A DNA stretch of 51,144 nt from the NCBI GenBank assembly GCA_002803225.1, contig NXFV01001484.1, forward strand, positions 1 through 51,144. The letters run 5' to 3'. A program made the position numbers and the translations under genes. The DNA comes from Gamarada debralockiae (lineage: Eukaryota; Ascomycota; Leotiomycetes; Helotiales; Hyphodiscaceae). How positions within the stretch are numbered: the first letter of the stretch is position 1; each line of letters starts with the position of its first letter. Positions 43,391 to 51,144 of this stretch are shown here, piece by piece. A model generated the notes under the pieces. The model was not told the DNA's origin, searched no databases, and was given only the letters and a program-made list of their open reading frames with translations.

Positions 43391-44883
43391 TATAAAAGAG
43401 TCTTATTTGAGCTTTAAAGCCTTACTACTATACTGGAAATCGTCATTAGCATTGTGGCTGATGTGGCACGCAAATTCATGCAAGGTCGTCACGAGGGTGG
43501 GTACCTCCAATCAAGCGATTAACTATTTGCCTTCGAAATGCCTTCGAAATGAGCTGAAAGCTCAGAGAGAAGGTTCTTCGAAGAGAAAGAGAGAGAGAGA
43601 GCTTCCTTGTTTGCTAAGTAATATCTTAAAAATCTTGTGGCTCGTAAGCTAGTGGCTTGCCTTGCTGTTACTACTGTCCGTGCGCTGCACCTTGAAACTT
43701 TTGTCGATTTCATCCATCCGCTTAACACTTACTCACTGCTCATTCTAACGTTCCTATTCCTAATTAAATTACAATACTCTAATGAATTACGAAGGCTTCG
43801 TGTGAGCCGCAGGCTGGCACCCACGTTTGGTTAGTGCTAAATAACCCGCACGTCCCACTGATAATTACGAGGTAATTTTTCCTTACATAATCATTTACCA
43901 AGCTTGTGGCTGTTCAGGACTTGTGGCTAACGCGAGGCGGCTGGAGAGGTAGCTGGCACTGCCTCTCTGGTGAGCACCTGCTATGTATACTCTTCTCACG
44001 GCCAGAATCGAGGAAGACAGCTTGTGCTGGTAGGTTCAAATCCTGCGGCTGCCAACCCATCATGCTCAAGATAACAGCGTGGCTAGTAGGACGATGGATT
44101 TGCGAGTAGCGACGCCAACCTCAAAGCGACTGCGACTCGATCTCGGATTATCCTTAAGGCCTGACAGTTCACGCGCGGCTCCGGTCATAGTGGCAGATGG
44201 GATTATGCTAGGGAGCGACCACGGGCAGTGATCAGCATAGGAGGAAGGTGGCTATAGTAAAGCGCTCTTGCAAGCCAGCAGCAACTTCTCAGGGTTTTCC
44301 TACCTCAACACAGTTTCAACCGAACCACCCATATCTCATATGCGGTAACAGTTATACATAGTACAGCACAACAAACACACAACACACACAATTCTATGGA
44401 TCAGGGAGAGCATCATCGCTGCCTGTAACCGCAGTCCTACCCGACAGATTCTTGAACCCTTATCGAAACAACATCTCCAATTACAGAGCACACAACAGGC
44501 ACTTGACCCACACAGGGCACACAATCACACGATTTGGGGAGAGTCAGGGTCTTCGGGTTTTTGGAGTTACGGGAGTATGGGAGAGGCGATTTGGATGAGA
44601 GAGATAGGTCAGAGCTCATGGTTTTGACAATCAACCAAAGGTGCGCTCGGCTTTACTTGCCATCTGAACAAAGTCTACTTCTATAGCCACACCCGATTTT
44701 ATAAATAATGGGCCCACTTGTCTCACGTGATAAAGCTACTTTCGGCCGGTTAATAAGGCGACCTTGAGGAGTATATTATCATCGGGCTCACAAGCAGAGT
44801 GGAAGGGACGAAGAGAGCAACAATGATTTTATTGTTTCCAGGTGTCTTCCTAGTCATCTTGAAGGGCCTTGTTCTTGCCAAAT
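43391..44883. other. AT-rich, repeat-like accessory DNA
   Basis: Contains a (GA)n run at about 43586-43600, a tandem CCTTCGAAATG pair at about 43530-43552 and CA-rich sequence at 44360-44392. A tRNA-like B box (GGTTCAAATCC) lies near 44033. No intact gene is supported. Confidence 0.4.
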
Positions 44884-45968
44884 CTATTCGTTTCTCAAAA
44901 AATTGGCTATCGCCCTATCTATCCGGGCAGTATCTTCCTTGCTGGCACCACTGCCAGCAGCATGGCCCCATATTGTGTCTAATATTACAAGCTCCCCGTC
45001 TTTGAGGTGCTTGATCTCAATCGCTGATTCTTGGGGCCTGGGAAATTATTATTTACACTAATGACAGCGATTTACTTCTAAACTCGCCTTGAAACTAAAG
45101 ACCGTGGAGACAAAACTTACCAAAAATAATAATCTGTTCTTGAGGCTATCACCAGTACCCTTGCCTCAATATCCTCTAGAGCTTTAAAATAGTCTCCATC
45201 TTCCCTCAGCGCTCCTATATCCCCAAGTTGCCACATTTTCACTAAGCCCAGCAGATCTCTGGCGTCCCAGCTATTGAATGAGCTCTCACAATTCTCCATG
45301 AAATCCTGTATGGATTCGAATCCTAGTACAATCTTGAACAATTCGTCGTTGAACCAGGTTCGACTCGTCCACCAGGCACAAATCACTTTTCCATAGGGAT
45401 GTAGTCTGGCCGTAGTCCCTATATCCTGCCCCCTAGTCTTCTCTGTCGCATGAGCAGTACTGCTTATCAATGCGGTCGCAGGTCCGTCAAGTAACATCTG
45501 GCTGTATTGACTTGTCCGTGCAGACCCGCAAATTACCACTGCATTTTTGACAAAGCTAGGTCGCATACATGCCCAGTAATACGCCTGCTGTGCTCCCATG
45601 CCAAACCCTACTACAGCTTCTAGCTTGTGGATGTTTAAGTGCTTGGTGAGGAGTTCGTAATATGCGTTGATGCAGTCCTGATAGACCGGCTGCGGGATGT
45701 TGAGGGTGTTGGACGGGCTGGAAGATTCGCCATTGCCTAGCATAGCAACGACAACTACATGATAATCCTTTAATGCCCCGTTAGCAAAGCTGAGTGTGCT
45801 GTTAATGTGACCATGTTCAGATGTCGGCACGCAAACTGCTCTCGAAGAGGTGGGATTGAAAGACCGATAAGCGACGCGAATAGGCAAGTTTGGACCGGCA
45901 TTAAAATGGAATGAAGGAATGGAATAGTATGAAATTCCAGTTGGGTCATATGGCGTAGGATGAAACAT
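44884..45968 (-). CDS. Homoserine-O-acetyltransferase-like alpha/beta hydrolase lacking the nucleophile serine
   Basis: Two exons, 45968-45121 and 45037-44884, give 333 aa. The sequence follows the fungal MET2-like hydrolase family: PIRVAYRSFNPTSSRAV, KDYHVVVVAMLGNGESSSPS, NAVVICGSARTS and MWQLGDIGALREDGDYFKAL. The triad Asp is D279 in RTDYYF. The His is H308 in IWGHAAGSGAS, in exon 2. At the nucleophile elbow, where the family has GFSMGG, this protein has GFGMGA: residue 123 is Gly (codon GGC at 45602-45600), one transition from the Ser codon AGC. It should be unable to form the acyl-enzyme. The rest of the frame is open and splices cleanly, so it is not an obvious pseudogene. The first in-frame ATG is taken as the start. 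Confidence 0.85.
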
Positions 45969-46419
45969 GATTTGTTGAATTTTTGTTCGTTTTATCACCG
46001 ACCCGAAATATTCATAATGCGCTGTAGGTAAGATGTCTCCCTTATATTTACAGTCTCCTTTGACAATAACGAAGTCTGTCTTTTAGCGCTGGATTAGCTA
46101 AGCCAGATCATTGAGAGGTATAACTGTGATTGGACAATTTGGTAGCAAAAATGAGTGCGATTGGCCACTTTGGTAGCAAAACTGAGTGCGATTGGCCACT
46201 TTGGTAGCAGGATAGGTTCCAAGCACGTAAACATGATCATCGTACTATCAATCCACATAATACTATCCAGAACTCGACCATACGTCAAGGAACATATTTA
46301 CCATAGTATCTGCTCACGCATCAGGATCCATATGCCCAAAAGGATATATATCTATATTTTAGATCTTCCTATTTATGTAACTGTGTTTAAACTATGTATA
46401 TTTGTATCAACTATAAATT
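45969..46419. other. Spacer with 31-bp tandem repeats
   Basis: Holds the hydrolase promoter, the tandem repeat at 46141-46208 and AT-rich sequence. No gene is seen. Confidence 0.5.
46126..46208. repeat. 31-bp tandem repeat
   Basis: Two full units start GGTAGCAAAA at 46141 and 46172, and a third GGTAGC is at 46203. Each unit contains GAGTGCGATTGGCCACTTT. A diverged partial unit (TGTGATTGGACAATTT) precedes them. Confidence 0.9.
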
Positions 46420-46590
46420 TTATTTCGCCTCCTCGATCTCAGCGGCATTAGAAAATCCCCGATATTCCTCCTCTCCAATCTTTGCCAGCACTGATTCATC
46501 AACCTTTTCCCCGTTCAATCCATACAACTCCTGAAAACTCATAATCATAGGGTGCCACTTATCAGGATCGATCCTATTTTTTATGCCCTT
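46420..46590 (-). pseudogene. Duplicated C-terminal fragment of the flavin-reductase-like gene
   Basis: The minus strand reads NRIDPDKWHPMIMSFQELYG, then VDESVLAKIGEEEYRGFSNA and a stop at 46420. This is nearly the same as the last 55 residues of the intact gene at 46875-47600 (NRIDPDKWQPMIMSFQELYG). The N-terminal three quarters, including the flavin-binding part, is absent, so this is a truncated tandem copy. The open frame upstream to 46671 does not match the family. Confidence 0.85.
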
Positions 46591-46874
46591 CCATGCGCTT
46601 GAGAAGAGAATTGTGGAGCTTGAAGTAGAGCATGATCGATGGAAGGAAATGGCGTTGCGTAAGCAAGTCAATAGAGTCGAGTAATGTCCGTTGCTGGAAA
46701 GTCGTGACTCTAAAAGTCTAGGGAGAGCGACAGTGCTGCTGAGTTTGTTTCATTCAGTCACAGACACAATCTTTTCCAAATCCATGACATTCTATCGATC
46801 CAGTCTCCGTGGTCTACCTAACATAGGGCGAGGAAGGCCTAGGTCCATATATTCTACACCGCCTCAAACTCCAC

Positions 46875-47600
46875 TTATACACCCTCGACTTCAGCGGCAT
46901 TAGAAAACCCTCTATACTCTTCCTCCGAGATCTTGGCCAGCACTGAGTCGTCAACCTTCTTTCCCTTGAGTCCATACAACTCTTGGAAACTCATAATCAT
47001 CGGCTGCCATTTATCAGGATCAATGCGATTCTCAAACCCCTCCATCCGAATATCCTCATGGATATGGGTTCTCAACACTTTAACCTCCAACGCAATGAAC
47101 CCTTTCATATCTGCATCTTGCATCATCTCATAGACCCCAACAAGCTCCGCCTCCATCTGCGCGGGGCACTCTGCAATTCTGGCTGGTACGACCAGGTCTG
47201 AATTCAGCGGCGTCAATCCAGCACGACCAAACTTGTCCGGAACATACTCATATCCATTCATCCTCTTGAAATATTTGTACCCCTCCCCTGGCTGAGCGGT
47301 CAGGATCTCTGGTGAGCCCGTCGTGCGAGCGAGGGCATTGATGGCATCGGCCATGTCGTCGGAAGCGAGATTGAGGACACATTGTTTGGTACGAATAAGG
47401 TTTATAGTTGACTGGGAGATGGCGCCAAGGCCGAGCATGCATCGATTTCCGAGCCACCAGGCGGAGGACATGGGCGCTATATTGGAGGTCCCATCTTGGT
47501 TCTGGGTAGTGATGAGGACGACAGGCGTGCCCCAGTAGAAGATCGCTGGAGATATTGTGGCAAATTTGACAGTTTTCTTGTTGTTCTGGATTGATCCCAT
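46875..47600 (-). CDS. Flavin reductase-like FMN-binding split-barrel protein
   Basis: A single exon codes for 241 aa. The N-terminal two thirds match the flavin-reductase-like split barrel (PF01613): WGTPVVLITTQNQDGTSNIA, PMSSAWWLG, TINLIRTKQCVLNLAS, then a segment ending VEVKVL-like (FIALEVKVLRTHI). Such proteins bind FMN and often reduce flavin for partner oxygenases, or act as flavoproteins themselves. The substrate is unknown. Downstream on the same strand lies a truncated duplicate of its C-terminus. A wrecked FAD monooxygenase is 5 kb away, but linkage is too loose to call a cluster. Confidence 0.87.
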   Translation of the reverse strand: MGSIQNNKKTVKFATISPAIFYWGTPVVLITTQNQDGTSNIAPMSSAWWLGNRCMLGLGAISQSTINLIRTKQCVLNLASDDMADAINALARTTGSPEILTAQPGEGYKYFKRMNGYEYVPDKFGRAGLTPLNSDLVVPARIAECPAQMEAELVGVYEMMQDADMKGFIALEVKVLRTHIHEDIRMEGFENRIDPDKWQPMIMSFQELYGLKGKKVDDSVLAKISEEEYRGFSNAAEVEGV

Positions 47601-49449
47601 AATGATGGTGTGCTAACAGAATACCCTCAGTAGTGAGCTTGGAAATAGGTGATGGTCTGGCAAAGAAATGTACTGATGAGTGAGTTTTGAGATGGGATCA
47701 AGACAAGTGAATGGGTAATGGTGTCTTATTTATAAATATTCTGAGTGCTTCATAGCCCTTATCTCCGTCAAAATGCAGAGCATCAATTTCGGATCTGTCC
47801 ACAGCGAAGACTCATAATCGAGCTTGGTCCTAAAACGGTGATATTTGTGGAATCGATGCTCCCGAAATGACAAATGAGGTATGCTTCATCTTGAGAATTT
47901 CAACAATGTATGGCTGGGAATCTCCTCGGAAGATAATTTGATCGGCCAGGTGTTCCGATTTCTAGTAATATGAGGATGCAGTCTTACCTTTCAGGGTCTA
48001 GATGAGACTCTCAGCAAAACCCTTGATTGGCTACATCAAAAGCAACAATCTAAATATCTTCGTTATCCACTCTGCATCGGAGATCTTACAATCAAACAGC
48101 ATGGGCTAGTCAGTGAAAATATACATATATGGGCCTGCGAGCTCCTATTGGTCACTTCGAGCACAATATGGAAGCCTGCATTGATTTTGGTGATAAGCGT
48201 GCCTGACTATCTGCAGGTGAATCATAGCCTCACTAGGTGTCTGTTATCAGGTGCTGATTCCTGAACTTTTTACCCTCAACATCTCTACACTTTGGAAGCG
48301 GGAATGAATGCGCCAGATCCAAAATGTGGGACAATCAACATCAACTCCCTTGTAAGTGCTCAGGTACGCTTCCTCCTCCACCCTACCAGGTTGCCAACTG
48401 CAATAGCGAAGGCGGAGATATCCCTGCATGGCGTAGGAATATCGGCAGAGCCGTGACACACTGCTCGCCGTTATCGTATGCTCTTTAATGTGCCATCTTC
48501 AATGTGCCATCTTCATTGTGCCATTATTATATGTCGTGGGTAATATCGCCTTTGGTCATCGGGGGCGCTGCCGTGCTTGCCATAGCCTTTACGGACTGTG
48601 TCATCGATAAGGTCATCTTGAACTCGTCAGCAGTCTTGCAAGACGAGTGGGTTCCCCTTGGAGGCCAGGGCTAGAAATCGGAGCGTTTCGTCGTGTTAAG
48701 CAGAGCGCAAAACAGTTTAAGGGAAAGGTCAGAAGTGGAAAGCCGGAAGTGAAGAGCCTGATGTCAAAAAGGCCGAAAGTTCGACGCGACAAAGGCATTG
48801 TTGGCTGCCACTTTTGGCTGGTCACGGCTTCCAATCGTTGACCTTTTCTACGAAGTTCCGGGACCACTGGTTCTTTGCTCACTAGCAACAACAAACTGTC
48901 GTAACAGCATTGGCGGCCTTGCCCACTGGATGGCGACAAGCCAGTGCAGGTTCTAAAGCCAAGAACCTCTTTCGATCGGGGATCTTAAGTGACTCGGACG
49001 AATCGTCCGTCTCCTATTGCGATATGCAACAAAAGCAGAGTTGCGCGGACATGGAGAGAGCTCCATCGCCTGTAAAAAAGATATATGTGATGCAGTCTGA
49101 TCGCCGCAACTCATTTTACGCCGGCGTGGACCCTTGGGACGGATAGAATTTAGCCACAGGACCCTGAAGATGGGTAAGTTCGGAGGATGTCGGGAAACGG
49201 GAATTTTCCGGCATCCGCCTATCCCCAGCCACAAGCTTCGCATCCACACGTTTAGCAGCCACAAGTATTATTACATAAATTTTACCGAGATTACTATAAC
49301 CACGACGCAGCTGACCAGGATTCTTGATCGCTTAATTGGATGAGGTATCAGCCCATGTGGCGACTTCGCATGACATAGCGCGCCCGGGCCGCCACAAGAC
49401 TGACAATAGCTTTTTAGCATTATAATAAAACCCTAATATCCATATCTAA
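47601..49449. other. Gene-poor DNA with short tandem repeats
   Basis: A plus-strand frame without a start, open from about 47992 to 48268 (about 90 codons, with LSKTLDWLHQKQQSKYL), might be a gene fragment but is not recognised. Three 14-bp units (AATGTGCCATCTTC and variants) lie at 48487-48528. Short frames at 48613-49264 show no family. Confidence 0.4.
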
Positions 49450-49736
49450 TCGTTCTATGAGTTTAGAAGGTGAAAAATCTTGATAGTGGTGTCGCGAGTC
49501 AAGGGGGCCTATTATAGTGTAAAACGAGGCACTCTGTAAATTCAAAGGAGCGACGACGACGCGATGATAATTTTCGGAATTAATAGGTCAGGAGTGTTCG
49601 GGAGAGGCATATAATACAACTGATCTAAAAATATTTAGAAATTTTAATGCGTTCACAGATTTGAAGTCGCTTGAACTCGAAGTACCTACGATTTGTCTCG
49701 TTACAGGGTGCGTCTCGGCACGCAGGGATAGACGTT
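49450..49736 (-). repeat. Dispersed repeat, copy C
   Basis: On the minus strand it begins at 49736 with AACGTCTATCCCTGCGTGCC, matching copies A and B. With B it shares about 280 bp. Copies A/B and C point toward each other around the hydrolase and flavin-reductase genes. Confidence 0.65.
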
Positions 49737-49829
49737 ATCAATGAATTGTCATCTCTTATTGAATCCGTCAAACTTCAAATAAACGCCGAGAGTCATTATG
49801 TATCCTAATAAATACAGATTAGAGAGCTC

Positions 49830-50830
49830 TCTTTCTCATCACTGCTCATATCAATCTATCCTCAACAATACTTCAATTGTTCCTCTACTTATCTCTTGCT
49901 TCTCTGTACAGTTTGGCACGCCCAAACTCTTGGAGTCTCCTAACTTTATCAGTTTCCAAACACATTTGCCGAGAATATTGTTGTTCGATTTAATGGCAAT
50001 CTGCTTCTCGCCACGCTGACCGGAACCTCACATCTACGTCCTTGATCCTACGGAACCTTCCCCATCTGCGAAGATATTTCAAACTTTCTCGGGAGTTGCC
50101 AGTACCGGTGGTATGGCTGAAACCGTCCTAAATGTCTTTGTTGTCATTATCAACAATGTCTCGGTGCTGTCAACAACTTCATCGCAAGGCATCATGCGGG
50201 ATTTTTTTCTCTCGACTGACGGTCAGATTCACCAGCTGCCAAGCAAATAGATTTATTCCAGAGGCGTCAATCTTAAAGGGATGACCACTATTCCCAGCTC
50301 ACCAGACCTCGTCCTCATGTCGGGTTCCTGTGCTGGTTCAGTTTATAGTCTCAACGTAACCACTGGTGACTACGGCATCGTTATATCGGACCCAGCATTT
50401 CTCCCAGAGCCGCCTCGCCTTCATCCCGAGACTAGGTATCAATTGCCTCCACGTTCGTGGACGAATGCTGTACTTTGCCAATTCGGCTCAAGAGACATAG
50501 TTCGCATCCTATCACAGAAGATGGCCATGCCGCTAGAGATGTGAAGATAATACGTAACGTACAGCCACAGGGCAATAGCTTCGATGGTTATACTCTGGAC
50601 GCGCGTGGGAATGCTTGGATTACAACTCACCCAACGCCGTTAACCCCATTACATCAACCAGAGAGTAGACGCATCGCTGCAGGAGGCGGAAATAGAACTG
50701 AGTTTGTAGAGCCAATGTCTGCAGCTTTGGGAAGAGCAGAAGGAAAGGAATCTGTATGTGACGGATGGAGGCAGACCAAACAGTAGTGGAATTTTGGCTT
50801 GGCTTGGAGTTACGGCGATTCATCTTTACT
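49830..50830 (+). pseudogene. SMP-30/gluconolactonase-like beta-propeller gene, frameshifted
   Basis: A hydrophobic, signal-like start (49840-49910) is followed by ENIVVRFNGNLLLATLTGTS. One base out of phase comes YVLDPTEPSPSAKIFQTFSG and VASTGGMAETVLNVFVV. After a stop come GMTTIPSSPDLVLMSGSCAG and SVYSLNVTTGDYGIVISDP. Another frame gives FDGYTLDARGNAWITTHPTP, IAAGGGNRTEFVEPMSAALG, and then NLYVTDGGRP in a third. The order of pieces matches the secreted fungal SMP-30-like propeller family. At least three frame breaks and internal stops disrupt it. Confidence 0.75.
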
Positions 50831-51144
50831 GATTTTCAGACTTGGTAACACCTTGTGCGTATTACACCATCAGCCTTGGCAATAGCTATACACTACATGC
50901 ACGCATATACATATACGTACTATCGCCAAATCCGAGGCGCATCCGTCACACTTCGATGACTCAAACCCCAGAAAACTCCTAGAAGGTACCTCAACCCCTG
51001 TTAAACACATAGAGGCTGAGGTTGCCCTGGCCTCATGTTGTACGCAATTCTGCCTGCTGGTAAGGAAAACAGTGCAACCATGGTCTTGCAATATGGTCAC
51101 GTGATGGACGAAAAGGGTAGGAGAATGTGATTGGATTATTAAGG
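50831..51144. other. Window end, no gene seen
   Basis: No supported coding or RNA feature in the last 314 bp. Confidence 0.5.

Noticed and set aside
43920..44056. Possible tRNA or SINE: A-box-like TGGCTAACGCG and B-box-like GGTTCAAATCC
   Set aside because: The boxes are about 100 bp apart and I could not fold a paired acceptor stem or anticodon arm, so a tRNA gene is not supported.
44400..44634. Minus-strand small Cys-containing frame (MSSDLSLSSKSPLPYSR, SCDCVPC)
   Set aside because: No signal peptide, no splice logic and no recognised family; it lies in CA-rich repeat-like DNA.
1..51144. CRISPR array, bacterial operons, rRNA genes
   Set aside because: The window is eukaryotic, with spliced genes; no such structures were seen.

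Overview
The window reads as nuclear DNA of a filamentous ascomycete (Pezizomycotina). Genes are split by short introns, mostly 45-60 bp, with GTRNGY-type donors and CTRAC/CTGAC-like branch sites. The protein families are fungal: a DUF7730 protein, an OTT_1508-like deaminase, a Zn2Cys6 factor, a fungal TMEM16 scramblase and a patatin NB-ARC TPR receptor. Gene-poor stretches are AT-rich and carry decayed LTR retroelements whose changes look like repeat-induced point mutation (RIP). The class is not certain; the gene repertoire would suit Leotiomycetes, but that is only an impression. I reconstructed exon structures by hand from reading frame, splice sites and family conservation. Every spliced model given as coding has a total length divisible by three.

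Layout. 126-5762 (+): an 8-exon GHKL (Hsp90-type) ATPase fused to a C-terminal DUF3883 domain with a PD-(D/E)XK-like core. 5763-8400: transposon graveyard, with Ty3/Gypsy gag and protease relics and a 270-bp solo LTR that has an intact target-site duplication. 8959-13025: a divergent pair, a metallophosphoesterase (-) and a TMEM16 scramblase (+). 14119-14527: a second copy of the 270-bp LTR, split by a 161-bp LTR-like insertion with its own target duplication. 14689-18767 (-): a DUF7730 protein and an OTT_1508-like deaminase. 19877-23727 (-): a frameshifted NLR/ankyrin pseudogene, then an intact 698-aa coiled-coil protein with an NLR-type N-terminal domain. 24730-25758 (+) and 26141-26987 (-): a Rab-family GTPase facing the SNARE YKT6. 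27455-27982 (+): a small unrecognised 3-exon gene. 28561-32645 (+): a 1,245-aa patatin-NB-ARC-TPR receptor. 33772-38445 (+): an aromatic amino-acid decarboxylase and an ammonium transporter with upstream GATA sites. 38875-40439 (-): a Zn2Cys6 regulator. 40653-41985 (-): a wrecked FAD monooxygenase. 42500-50830: repeat-rich accessory DNA holding a homoserine-acetyltransferase-like hydrolase that lacks its nucleophile serine, a flavin-reductase-like gene with a duplicated C-terminus, and a decayed SMP-30/gluconolactonase-like gene.

Most interesting system. The patatin NLR sits 1.6 kb from, and divergent to, the essential SNARE YKT6. In Neurospora crassa the patatin NLR PLP-1 is linked to the SNARE SEC-9, and together they trigger allorecognition death. 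The arrangement here could be an analogous receptor/target pair built on another SNARE. That is an inference from architecture and linkage only. The same 51 kb also holds a GHKL-nuclease-fold fusion, a deaminase-fold protein and two NLR-type N-terminal genes, so it resembles a fungal self/non-self or conflict neighbourhood.
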